Shown here one piece after another: positions 8,854-18,295 of a stretch of DNA of 64,000 nucleotides (position 1 is the first letter of the stretch; each line of letters opens with the position of its first letter). The DNA is taken from contig CM077165.1 in the NCBI GenBank assembly GCA_039583875.1, forward strand, positions 79,968,757 through 80,032,756, read 5' to 3'. The notes under the pieces were generated by a model. That model saw only the letters and a list, made by a program, of their open reading frames with translations, did not search any database and was not told where the DNA came from. This stretch comes from Platanthera guangdongensis (lineage: Eukaryota; Streptophyta; Magnoliopsida; Asparagales; Orchidaceae). A program made the translations under genes and the position numbers.

Positions 8854-9747
8854 GGACTTCCAGGAAGAAATAGCTGATGTCAAAGCAGCTATTACAGATT
8901 CTCAAAAGACTCTTTCTAGACTACTGCTGAAGTTGAGGGGTTTTTATAAGGATGGAGTTAATTTTCTAGATGAACAGATCAGATTTCAGAAGGATGATCT
9001 TAGAGATTATGTGGCTAGAGAAGTCATAAAGGGGGAGAGAGTAATAGTCAAAGCTAGAACTAATCATGCTAAATGGATTTCCAATAGCATTAGAGCCACT
9101 CTTGGATATCCACCCCTGTGTGATGATGACAATGTGGCTGAATCTGGAATAAATCCTGTTATTTTTGGAGGTGAGCCAGCTAAAGTTGCTCAAGTGATTT
9201 ATCCTCTAGCAGATTTTGAAATGATACATCATGAAGTACAATCAATGTATAGCCCTCCAGAGGGTAATAAAAATATTGTCATTGAGAAAGTAGATCAGCC
9301 TGTGCCAGAGGCAGTATTGAAAGAGCAAGAAACTCTTTTGTCCAAGAAGAGATTTAGAGAACAGGCTGAGTTAAAGCCAGATTTTGAGCAGTGGAGCCCT
9401 ACTTCTAGAAATATCATTCTAACTGCTTGGAAAGCTGCAAAGGACAATATCCTAGAGAGGGGTAAATGGTACTCTGAACAAGAGTGGAGAAGGCATGAAG
9501 TCAGACAAGAGGCTATTGTACAGTATAGAAGGAAGGCAAAACTTGGGAAGCTACCTCCTAATGCACAGGAGCCTAGCAAATATTTCCAAAGCCTTACCAT
9601 TATTTTGAAAGACAAAAGATCAGGGCTGAAGAGTTAAAGAAGAAAGATCAAAAAGGCAAGAAGCCAGTTAATGACACTGATGTTCCAGTTCAATCCAAGA
9701 TTCAATCTGGCAATGGCATTGACATCAAGGAGCCAGAGCTGCCTTAG
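8786..9747 (+). pseudogene. E1 third ORF, conserved C-terminal region
   Basis: Read in a shifted frame after about 8830, with another shift near 9590; the last codon before the stop ends at 9744. Conserved blocks shared with E2 and E6: ATLGYP (DTLGYP in E6), then SPTSRNIILTAW (SPVSRNIIL in E2), EQEW with RGKW, KLPPN, YFPKP and a final EPEL before the stop. Total ORF length across the breaks is about 930 codons. Three families keep the same end motifs, so the whole ORF was once under selection. Function unknown. Confidence 0.72.
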
Positions 9748-10000
9748 AATAGATTTACTAGATTTTATAATTGTAAACTTTTATGTTAAAATCTATGTAA
9801 ACTTTTGTTAAAGAAAGTATTGGAAGTTGAAACAAAACTATAATGAATGCTCATTGTGTTAGCATTATTATTATTTGGTGATGTTTTGTTTTATATGTTT
9901 TGTTTAAGTATTTACCCTGTCATATAATGCTGTTATACATCATATTATGTATTTATTATGTATGGTGTATATCATTGACTAAGGGTTATGACTTCTCCAA
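9748..10000 (+). other. E1 3' untranslated region
   Basis: AT-rich, non-coding. Its last part (TATGTATGG, GTATATCATTG, GGGTTATGACTTCTCC) has a counterpart in E6 at about 62750-62845. Confidence 0.6.
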
Positions 10001-10012
10001 ATAGGGGGAGAT
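10001..10012 (+). promoter_or_regulatory. E1 polypurine tract
   Basis: ATAGGGGGAGAT directly abuts the 3' LTR start TGTTGGGTAC. It primes plus-strand DNA. E2 (-) has TAGGGGGAGAT and E6 ATAGGGAGAGAT at the same place. Confidence 0.88.
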
Positions 10013-10149
10013 TGTTGGGTACATTGGAAAATGTGTACCAAATTTGAAGAAGCCTCACCCTACTCAATGATATACATCAAGGTGTATTTGATGTGTTTTG
10101 AGTTTATATGTGCAGGTTAAGTAATTGCAGGAAATGCAGAAAAATTTCT

Positions 10150-10890
10150 AAATCCATATGTCGACACCTAGAGAAGCAGTGTCGACACTTATGAAGGCTT
10201 GTGTCGACACTGGAGAAAAGCTGTGTCGACATTTGAAGTAGACTGTGTCGACACTTGGAAGGGCTGTGTCGACACCAGAAGAAGCTGTGTCGACATACAG
10301 AGGCAGTGTCGACACACAGCAAAGCAAAGTCGACATCAACTGTGTCGACACCAAGAGGCAGTGTCGACACACAGGAATACTTAGTCGACATCAAATGTGT
10401 CGACACCAAGAGGCAGTGTCGACACACAGAAGTATTTGTCAACATCAACTGTGTCGACACACAGGACTTGTGTCGACACACAGCAAAGCTTCAAAAAGTT
10501 AAAGTAAAGAAGTACTTGTGTCGACACAAAGGAGATGTGTCGACACTCAGCAAGCTTCAACAAAGTTAAAGTAAAGAAGTACTTGTGTCGACACAAAGGA
10601 GATGTGTCGACACTCAGCAAGTTTCAACAAAGTTAAAGTAAAGAAGTACTTGTGTCGACACAAAGGAGATGTGTCGACACTCAGCAAGTTTCAACAAAAT
10701 TAAAGAAAAGAAGGCTTGTGTCGACACACAGAATCAGTGTCGACACATTCTGAAGAAGCAGTGTTGAGAAGCTGTTACAACAACAAAGAAGTTGTGTCGA
10801 CACCACCAAGGCTAGTGTCGACACTTAGTCCACTTGTGTCGACACTTAGTCTATTTGTGTCGACACATAATGAAGATCAGTCTCGACACT
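10150..10890 (+). repeat. Array of palindrome GTGTCGACAC in E1 U3
   Basis: I count about 23 exact copies plus variants (GTGTCGACAT, AAGTCGACAT), spaced 18-50 bp. Within it, 10497-10690 has three tandem copies of a 66-bp unit, each carrying two palindromes. Arrays of palindromes in U3 are a reported Sirevirus LTR feature; this motif contains the hexamer GTCGAC. They likely act as protein-binding or enhancer sites. Confidence 0.88.
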
Positions 10891-11023
10891 TTCAGACAGA
10901 GACAGTGATTTCAAGAAGTGACTGGATGACTTGACAGCGGCCATTTCAACCGGTCTAATGCAACTGTCAAAGCTATCAGAAGGTTGTTAGAAACCGGATC
11001 AGCCGGTTACCATGGAGAAAGAC

Positions 11024-11031
11024 TATATAAA
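11024..11031 (+). promoter_or_regulatory. TATA box of E1 3' LTR
   Basis: TATATAAA, preceded by ACCGGATCAGCCGGTT (10992-11007), an imperfect inverted repeat also found in the E6 LTRs. Confidence 0.68.
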
Positions 11032-11410
11032 GGCTTTCTCCTTCAATAGAAAGTGATGATCAATCATTACAGAATACAGATTCTGAGCAATACTGAGAGA
11101 AGTAATAATACAGAATATTTTCGACAGAAGATCTAGAAGAAGTTGAAGAGAGAGAGCTCCATCTAAGAAGAGCAGTTGCTGAACCAGGCTGCCAAGGAAG
11201 ATTCAGATTGTGATCTGAATCTCAAGTCAGAAGCTTATTGAAGATCATCTTCTCAAGAGATTCAACCCTACTAAGTTCAGATTCAAGAAGCTTTGAAGAA
11301 AGCTAAGAGAGGTTGATCTCTGCCAAGTTCTTCCAAGAACAGTTCAAGAAGACATCCATCCCTTCTCTTTCTTTCAGGGTGGTGGTCATAAACTTTGTTT
11401 AATCAAATTT

Positions 11411-11670
11411 CTGTAAGATCTATTATAAATCTGAGTTGTAAGCCTATTTTATAAAGGCTGAGTGTAAGAGATTTAGATCTCTGAGTGTAGGTCTTGTTGA
11501 AGACTGAGGTAGGGCCTTGTGCCTGAGTTGTAGGAGACTGTGTTCTCTGAGTGTAGGCCTTGGTGAAGGATGAGGTAGGGCTGTTTGCCTGAGTTGTAGG
11601 AGTGGGGATACTCTGAGTTGTAGGAACCTGGTTTGGGTTCTGAGCTATTGTAAGATCTGAGGATCTGAGG
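11411..11670 (+). other. Hairpin array in E1 3' LTR
   Basis: The same series of about 11 stem-loops as at 640-892. A few stems carry single mismatches (for example the first stem, AGATCT with AAATCT), as expected from ageing after insertion. Confidence 0.78.
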
Positions 11671-11940
11671 AGAAGTGCAGAAGTTAGGCTGAATCTAGTA
11701 CACTGCTAGATAGGCGAAGGGGGAAGTGGATGTACCCAGACCTTGTGGAACCACTATAAAAATCTGTGTGCACTTTGTGTTGAATTATTTCTGTGATTAC
11801 TGTGTTTGCTGTGTTGTGTAGTAGTAGAATTTGCAAGTTCTGGTTAATTAACTAACCATAGTTTCTTCCTTAAGAGCAAAAGAAAAAGTACACATATTCA
11901 CCCCCCCCCCCCTCTAGGTGGCTAGGCACTAATTCTTTCA

Positions 11941-12793
11941 CATGGCTCGCATAAAAATCAGAGAATTGATGGATCATATATTCCTTGGCATTATTAGTAT
12001 GAATAACCCGAATGGGCACACAAAACTTTGTGGATATCTCATTATAAAATATAGTGAACACAGAGAACAGCTTAGAACGATCTTTCAAGAGATACACCGA
12101 AGTGCATCTTAAGAAATCATCAATGAATGTGACAAAGTATAAGCTTCCTCGACCAACAGTAGCAACAGGAGAAGGACCCCAGATGTCAGAGTGAACTAGT
12201 TCAAATGGACGCGAAGAACAACGACCCGATCGTGCTGGGAAAGAAGAGCGACGATGTTTACCCAACTTACATGCTTCATAATTCAAAGGCAAATCATCTG
12301 AAGGAAGGTCTGGAAAAAGTTGATGAATGATGCTAGAAGGAGGATGACCAAGACGACGATGCCACAGCTGAACAGAGGAAGAAGTAGAAAGAGCAATGTC
12401 ATGGTCAAGATAAGAAAGGCCACCACTAGCAGTACTAGTAGCAATCGTAGCCTTATAGACAAAGCCAGAGAAAAAACAAGTGGCACTAGTAAAAGTAACC
12501 GTGTAATTTAACTTAGTGCAAAGAGCATGAACAGAGAGTACATTGCACAGGGAAGTAGTAACATAGAGAGTGTCCTCTAGCAGCAAAGACAAAGAGAGAT
12601 GCATAGTGTCAATATCATGCATTGGAGCAGAAGTCCCATCAGCAATAACAACAATAGACAGCTTGTGTTGTTCAAGCAAAGAGGAAAATAAACGAGAGTT
12701 GTCAGTCATGTGACAATTGTCACCAGAGTCAATAAGCCACTTATCAGAGGAGGACACAAGAGCACGAGTAGTAAAAGAGAGAGGGGAAGCCAT
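11941..12793 (-). pseudogene. pol: E3 pol fragment: protease to integrase core
   Basis: Reading leftward from MASPLSFTTRAL: protease motif WLIDSGDNCHMTD, then the integrase zinc region (WHRRLGHPPSSII, CKLGKHRR), then the core with HSDIWGPSP and its catalytic Asp. The second catalytic Asp appears changed: HTNNAKEY instead of the usual TDN or SDN. The frame ends at FSDFYASH, where E1 is inserted, so the catalytic Glu segment lies on the other side of E1. This family resembles Tork/Ivana-type Copia more than Sireviruses; lineage is uncertain. Confidence 0.85.
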
Positions 12794-13030
12794 CCTCAAG
12801 AAGAAACCAGAAAGCAGAAAGATAAACCACACGGTTAGAAACTGAAAGTCCACCTAGTGTCAGCTATGTGCACCTATGGGGGGGGAATAGGTGACGTGTC
12901 GCGCTTTTGCGGAATTTACGAATGTACCTGCACAATAAAAATAAAAAACACATCACACAGAATACACAGACAATTTATAGTGGTTCCCCGACTTGGGTAC
13001 ATCCACTTTCCCCCTTCGACCTATCTCCCA

Positions 13031-13172
13031 ACAAGGGACGACTCGGTCTCTTATCCAACAGGATTGAAATCCAATCCCTGCACTATCGGAAGGAACCCTT
13101 CCACACGTGAGAGTCAACACTCCCACAAGACGGGTTGCACCCAACCCTTATAGCACGGAACAAACGTTCCTT
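13031..13172 (-). other. Hairpin array in E2 LTR leader
   Basis: Five perfect stem-loops in a row: GGATTG/CAATCC, GGAAGG/CCTTCC, GAGT/ACTC, GGGTT/AACCC, GGAAC/GTTCC, separated by 8-10-bp linkers, plus a weaker GAC/GTC pair at the left. It lies at the same place in the LTR as the E1 and E6 arrays, with quite different stems and linkers. The 5' LTR has the same series at about 20130-20271. Confidence 0.75.
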
Positions 13173-13819
13173 TACAACAAAAGTAAATATAGAATGTACT
13201 CGAGATACAAACTTCGTTTGGAGACTACGGTGTTCCTCTTCGTTCGACGACGTGTTCGTGAAGTCAACGAAGGGTCTACAACCTTGGTCTCTCTTGGAGA
13301 GGATCTCCTCGGAACCGGCGGCGGCAACACGAGCGGCGGCTAGCTTCGGGATCGGCGGCTATGATGATGAGCGGCTGCTGAACTTGGAGATCCAAACTTC
13401 GTAGCGAAGCTAGCTTGGTCTTCCAACGGTCACCGAGGATCAGTCGTCTCGATCGATTCGGACGGGGAAGTTTTTCCCGATCAACAAATCGAGAGACAAG
13501 GGATCTCTGGATAGACGCGTGAGACTCAAGCTTTGCTAAGCTTCTGTCGCCGGAGATCGGGAAGAAAATCGATCAGCAGCGGCGACCAACTTGCCCGAGC
13601 GCGACGGCGGCGGCGGAGAGGAATCGCGATTTTAGGGTTACGTTGCGGCTCGGTTTCTGATTCCCTGTCCCTGCTTTACTGTTCAAAGTACCCGAATATA
13701 TATACTGTAGATAACTCCAATATGACCGTTTGTGGGACCCACAATAGAAATCCCTAAATCCGGTTCAAACTAGTCCAGCGGCAGAATCCGGTCCAGCAGC
13801 ATCCCGAGAAATTGCTAAG

Positions 13820-14145
13820 TGAAAATCGGCGAGAATCGCAGGTGATTCTCGACGAATCGGCGAGAATCACCAAGTGATTCTCGACGATTCGTCGAGAATC
13901 GCTAGTGATTCTCGCCGAATCACTTATTGATTCTCAGCGATTTTCACTTGATATTCATGAGCTGCTTAACCATTAGTTCGGCGAGAATCACTAGTGATTC
14001 TCGCCGAATCTTACTTGGCACTGTTTTGAGGTAGCCAGAAGGGGTGGGCGAGAATCACTAATGATTCTCGTCGATTCGGCGAGAATCACTAGTGATTCTC
14101 GCCGAATTGGCGAGAATCACTTGGTGATTCTCGTTGAATTTTCCT
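13820..14145 (-). repeat. Long-palindrome array in E2 U3
   Basis: Six or seven copies or variants of a 26-bp palindrome whose half-site is GGCGAGAATCACT; perfect copies lie near 13979-14005 and 14077-14105. Variants replace the ends with TCGTCG or GACGAA but usually stay self-complementary. The 5' LTR equivalent is 20925-21262, where one region has an extra 17 bp that accounts for the LTR length difference. Confidence 0.85.
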
Positions 14146-14473
14146 TGGACGAATTTTCGTCTTCCACCCAGGAGCTGCTCCTTGACCCATCCATGCTCCT
14201 TGTCTTCTCTTGCATATGAACGGCCCTGTACTTGAAAGTAAGTGCACTCCAATAGAGAGAGTACACGTAGGCCAACACACTGATCTGCTCAACGAGGGAT
14301 TACATCTTGTAGACCCGTGTATATTGACCTACTGCACCCTGATATTGGTGTGCACTTAGCGTGGAGGAGCTGCAAGTACAACTTAAGATGTTTCATCAAA
14401 TACATTGTGAATTCATCTTATCTTGACAGGTGGCTTCCTCAAATCCAGGTAATTGTGGATACAATACCCAACA

Positions 14474-14486
14474 ATCTCCCCCTATT
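14474..14486 (-). promoter_or_regulatory. E2 polypurine tract
   Basis: The minus strand reads AATAGGGGGAGAT, directly before the 3' LTR. It is the same core as E1. Confidence 0.88.
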
Positions 14487-14727
14487 TGACAAAGGCAAAA
14501 CCCTACTAGCTAAGATGAATAACACCTATCAAATAATAAACATAGCATTCAGAAATTAAACATGCAGCACAAGAGAATATATGCAACCAGATCAGGACTT
14601 GAGTCATTCACAAATTCAAATATATATACCAATATATATATATACACATATAATCTCAGAATGGTTCATATGATAACAATAATCATTAAATGTTCTTAAG
14701 ACAAAGTGACAAGCTATAAGTTATTGA
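14487..14727 (-). other. E2 3' untranslated region
   Basis: AT-rich, with a TATATATA run near 14630-14645. No coding signal. Confidence 0.5.
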
Positions 14728-15555
14728 CTATTTTTCCTTGGCTACGTCACCCTTAAGATTTTGAGCCAAGTACTTCTTGCTTTGCCTCTCCATGTATTCT
14801 TTGGGCTTCGGGTAATACCTAGGAGGAGGAACTTTATCTGCATCCTTGTTGTTTCTGAAAAAGATGTTGCGTTTCGCTTCAAATGTTTTGTGCGTTTCTC
14901 ACTCATACTGGCTATATACTTCGTTTCGATTGATCTCTCCTCTTTCTTGCAGCCAGAAGGTGTCTAAGATGATGTTCCTTGAAACTGGACTCCATTTTTC
15001 GTTTCGTACGTCCTCCTCACTCATTCTGATCCTCTTTTCAGCTAGTGTCTCCTTGGAGGTCCCTTCCTGAGCTTTTCTCTTGGCCTTGGCTTTTGCTAGG
15101 GCCTCTTGATCAAACATGCTCCTCAGTTTAGCTTTGGAGAGAGCCCTAGCATCAGCTTCACTTATGGGAACATCTGTAGCACTTGCACTTATTCCCTCAG
15201 CAGCACTTACTCCCTCAGCAGCCATAGATGTCTCAGGAGGATGAATATCTGCAGGATTTTCAGCCAAGGGGATGCCTAACGCCTGGTGGAGCATCCACCG
15301 GCAGCTGTCATAGACGTACTTGTTTGACTGTTTGAAGTTTAGGATCATGACTTCTCGGAGCTCAGCCATCTTAGCTAGATACTCTTTCTCCCCCTTTTTG
15401 GCTTCTACAGCTATGAAGTTGGCATAGGAATGTAGGGAGTCATCAATATGCTTCGTGGTCTTGGAGAATTCAGAGACCAAGGCCTGCTGATTGGCGTTGA
15501 GAGTGACCATATTACCGTCAAACTTTTGAATGTTGTTGGCGACAACATGTGCATT
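14728..15555 (-). pseudogene. E2 third ORF, C-terminal part after one stop
   Basis: The same frame as 15556-17022 continues after a single TAG, through a coiled coil, a Ser/Ala-rich linker and the conserved block WSPVSRNIIL. A TGA in that frame lies near 14899; a frameshift around 14870 gives an open frame with YYPKP and a Lys-rich end, stopping at 14728. These blocks match E1 8786-9747 and E6 62170-62562. With the N-terminal part the ORF spans about 760 codons. Confidence 0.7.
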
Positions 15556-17022
15556 CTAATTTACGACAGCAAGAGTATCAGTGTTCTTTTTCAATCCGGC
15601 CATAAGGAGTGTGACAGCTTCGCCGGCCGCGGTATACTTTTCTTCAAATTTCTTGTCCATCACGTCAAGTTTATGATTGATCTCCACCATATTCTTGAGC
15701 ATCAGATTTTCAGAAGTCTTAATCCTTTTCAGCAGTTTATTCTGAGCGTTAGCAAAGGAGTCTTTGAGTTCATTTACAATTCCCTGAATGACATTTACTG
15801 TGTGAGTGGCTAGCTCATCTCGTAATGGAAGAGCCGGAGGCACTTGTGGACCTTGCCCTTCAGCAGACGCATCTGTAGAGCTGGATACAAGCACAGTCTC
15901 TAATGGAGGAATGCTGGCGGCCTCGGTAGATTTATCTGACTCCCCCTCCACTGGTGCATCCTTGTCCGATGGAGGTTCAACAAGATCTGGATCCTCCAAT
16001 ACTTCATGTCCCTCATTCCCATCTTCCTCTCTGTCATCATCCAAGAAATCATCTATATCAGCAGCATCTTCCAACTCATTGTCAGCAGTCTCCATTCCAG
16101 TAGCTTCGGCTCCTTGCTCGTTTCGGTTCGGGGCCTCCCCATGCTCTAGCTCAGGTTCACTTTCTTCGTGTAGATCTGCCACAGCATCTCTGGCCAGCTG
16201 GGAGATGTCAGATACTACATCAGTATGCGAGGGTAGAGGCTCCCCCTCGATTCCTGCAGTCAGGGTATCAGGAATTTCACCGGGGGAGACTGCTGAAGAA
16301 ACTCCCTGTTGCTCTTCCACTGCAGGCTGCCCAATACGTCTCTCCCATCGGTCAAACACACTACAGTCCATCTTCTTCAAGTAGTGGAGAGGAACACCTT
16401 TGCTCATGTCAAACCTGTCTCCGTTTAGCTGATTTAGGTACAGACTTATGATACGACCAAAACTCGGAGAGCCCAAGGTGTCCTTGATCTTCTCGAACAG
16501 CAACTCTCCCCAATTGAACCTCTTACGGCAAACAACAGCTATTAGGGTCTTGAACATATCCGCTGAGATATGGTCATGAGAGCCCGGCTTGCAGATGAGC
16601 ACTTTTCCAATAATGTCAGACAGGAGCTTCCCTTCTTCATTCATATCCTTCCTCTTTATTGACCGAATTCCTCGTGGGAGACCGCAGAATAAGAGAGTTC
16701 TGTTTTTGTCATCGTCCTCCAGATAGTCCTCATGCTCCGAGCTAGAAAGCTGCAGATAGCGGGTCAGCTTGCTGGCAGACATCTTGACCTTTGCCCCAGC
16801 CACCTTGCTTTTGATTAGGGAGTCGCCATTTCGGAGTCTTGCGGTAGCGAAGAACTCCAGCACCTCTTTGTCCAGGATTTTGCAAGGGTGCTCCAGGACG
16901 AAGGTTAGCCCAGCCTCTTCCAGCATCAGAATGATGTTGCGGAATTCGTCCGAGGCGTGAGAAAACCCAGTTCGAACCAGCTCGCAACCAGAGACCAACC
17001 CAGCAGTTGTTCTTGGAGCCAT
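15556..17022 (-). CDS. E2 third ORF, N-terminal and acidic regions
   Basis: 488 codons starting MAPRTTAGLVSGCELV. Residues 1-235 align with E1 6946-7650: KEVLEFFATARL, KVAGAKVKMSASKL, a GL motif after an acidic insert, EEGKLLSDIIGKVLICKPGS, FGRIISLYLNQL and DRWERRI. Residues about 240-390 are very acidic, then a coiled coil. GGGGGAG-type tracts recur in the DNA here too. The ORF is almost open in an element that has lost all of pol, so it may be useful to the element. Function unknown; no membrane segment seen. Confidence 0.82.
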   Translation of the reverse strand: MAPRTTAGLVSGCELVRTGFSHASDEFRNIILMLEEAGLTFVLEHPCKILDKEVLEFFATARLRNGDSLIKSKVAGAKVKMSASKLTRYLQLSSSEHEDYLEDDDKNRTLLFCGLPRGIRSIKRKDMNEEGKLLSDIIGKVLICKPGSHDHISADMFKTLIAVVCRKRFNWGELLFEKIKDTLGSPSFGRIISLYLNQLNGDRFDMSKGVPLHYLKKMDCSVFDRWERRIGQPAVEEQQGVSSAVSPGEIPDTLTAGIEGEPLPSHTDVVSDISQLARDAVADLHEESEPELEHGEAPNRNEQGAEATGMETADNELEDAADIDDFLDDDREEDGNEGHEVLEDPDLVEPPSDKDAPVEGESDKSTEAASIPPLETVLVSSSTDASAEGQGPQVPPALPLRDELATHTVNVIQGIVNELKDSFANAQNKLLKRIKTSENLMLKNMVEINHKLDVMDKKFEEKYTAAGEAVTLLMAGLKKNTDTLAVVN

Positions 17023-17039
17023 TGCAGATCTAGGGAGAG

Positions 17040-17780
17040 AAGCCCTCTTCTACGCTTAATAATAAAAAAAATCAAAAAGGAAGTGATACAAGTGATCAAG
17101 TCCAAGTGCGGGTGAGGGGATACCTAGCGATGTAGACGGTGAGTTAGTTCGAGTGGAGAAGAATCGAAACTTGAAGAGTTTGTCGGTGAAAGCTTCGGCG
17201 GGATTCTTGCGGGAGACCTTTGATGGAGACGGATTTGGCGAGCTTTCCAGCAGGAGTCGGCGAGTTGTCCGCCGGTAAGTTTCCCTTGCGGCGGTTAGTT
17301 GCCCCTCGGCGAGTGTCCAGCGGAGGAGAGTCGGCGAGGTTTGGCGTGCTTCCGCGAGTCGGTGAGAATGGGAAGAGTCGGCGTGATTCGACGGGATTTG
17401 GCGTAGGCGGTGCGACGAGCTTCCTGCGGGTCCGACGGAAGAAACCTTGCAATTCTGCGAAGAGCTTCCTTGCGGGAACTTTGGTGTTGCGGATCCTGGC
17501 GTGGATTCTGCGAAAGTCGGCGGGACTCGTGTAGCTTGCTCCTTCGGCGGGACTCTTGAGGAAGGCGAAGGGTCGGCGAGCCCTTTCGGCGGGATTCTTA
17601 AAAAATGAAATTGAAGGGTTTTCTTTACTAGGAATTGAAAGGTTCCGAGGTTCCGAAATTGAAGGGTTTTCGGCGGTTTTCTTTACTAAGTATAAAAATG
17701 ATACCAAGATTCCGAGTATATAATGGGTCGGCGGGATTTGTCTAATCCGAAATTGAAAGGTTTCTCTACTGGGAATTTTC
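17040..17780 (-). promoter_or_regulatory. E2 repeat-rich region upstream of the third ORF
   Basis: About a dozen direct copies of TCGGCGGGATTC or TCGGCGAG-type motifs (written on the + strand) between about 17187 and 17755. They resemble the half-site of the E2 LTR palindrome (GGCGAGAATC). E1 and E6 likewise repeat their own LTR motif before this ORF. TATA-like runs lie near 17690 and 17715-17724, but no TATA box is convincingly placed close to the ATG. Confidence 0.5.
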
Positions 17781-17824
17781 ACGATAGGAAGCATTGCAAT
17801 ATTTTCGAATTCTTCTGATGTCAA

Positions 17825-18290
17825 GTCAAAATAAGAACGATAAATACATATTTATTGTAAAGACAATCTATTTGGATTTGAGCGAGGCTTCTCCAAACAC
17901 TTCTTGATGTCAATTGTGAGTTGTCGAGATTCACAATCACATATCTTCGTTAACTTTTTATTGATGTATAAAGGTTTGCATGTATCGTGTTAACCTATCC
18001 TTAGATGTGCATACATACACTAATATACAAAGATGTATCTGTATATAAGGATATATATATATAGGTAATTGTCAATTGAAAACGACTCAAGTCTTGGAAC
18101 TGATCATGAGTACCTGGGATTTTGAGAGTCATCGTTTAAGTCCCACAGGTGGAACATTTTAGAAGCTCAATGTGAGTATGCTCAAGTAGATATCACATCT
18201 GTTATTTCAGACGCTTGTTCCAATTTAGTCTTGAGCCACCTACTGTCTAGTTCCCATCATATTCACAGGAACATAGACTACCCTGCAAGA
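17825..18290 (-). other. E2 spacer where pol would be
   Basis: Non-coding and AT-rich, between the gag stop and the repeat region. No Copia enzyme motif in any frame. It begins (reading leftward) with a splice-acceptor-like TTCTTTCTTGCAG just after the gag stop, the same signal that precedes the protease in E1 and E6; pol seems to have been removed close downstream of it. Confidence 0.55.
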
Positions 18291-18295
18291 AAGAA

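Larger units (their letters stand above)
1..11940 (+). mobile_element. E1: Sirevirus-like Copia LTR retrotransposon, left end outside window
   Basis: Order: partial 5' LTR, Met-tRNA-type primer site, gag in two ORFs, protease, integrase, reverse transcriptase, RNase H, a third ORF, purine tract, full 3' LTR. The integrase-before-RT order defines Copia. The second CCHC knuckle next to the protease, the WYLDSG protease motif, the extra ORF after pol and the C-rich tract at the LTR end suit the Sirevirus (SIRE/Maximus) group. The internal region is 8,856 bp and the full LTR 1,928 bp, so the intact length would be about 12.7 kb. The right end lies inside the integrase of the minus-strand element E3. 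The target duplication cannot be checked because the left flank is outside the window. Pol has frameshifts and stops, so this copy is not autonomous. Confidence 0.92.
10013..11940 (+). repeat. E1 3' LTR, complete (1,928 bp)
   Basis: It runs from TGTTGGGTACATTGG to AATTCTTTCA. Order: short unique start, palindrome array (10150-10890), TATA box (11024), hairpin array (11411-11670), conserved block, C-rich tract and CTAGGTGGCTAGGCAC. It matches 1-1156 closely, so insertion was fairly recent. Confidence 0.93.
12843..14473 (-). repeat. E2 3' LTR (1,631 bp)
   Basis: On the minus strand it begins TGTTGGGTATTGTATCC (at 14473) and ends ACTAGGTGGACTTTCA (12843). It has U3 palindromes (13820-14145), a hairpin array (13045-13172), the conserved block (12972-13028) and a C8 tract (about 12880). 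The LTR-end arrangement matches E1 and E6. Confidence 0.93.

Noticed and set aside
6946..9747. Calling the third ORF an envelope gene by its position
   Set aside because: No signal peptide, membrane helix or cleavage site visible; a coiled coil alone is not enough.
10104..10620. Short ORFs within the GTGTCGACAC array
   Set aside because: Repetitive Cys/Arg/His peptides from the motif itself in several frames; no coding signal.
15806..16384. + strand Ser-rich ORF of 192 codons
   Set aside because: Antisense shadow of the acidic linker of the E2 third ORF.
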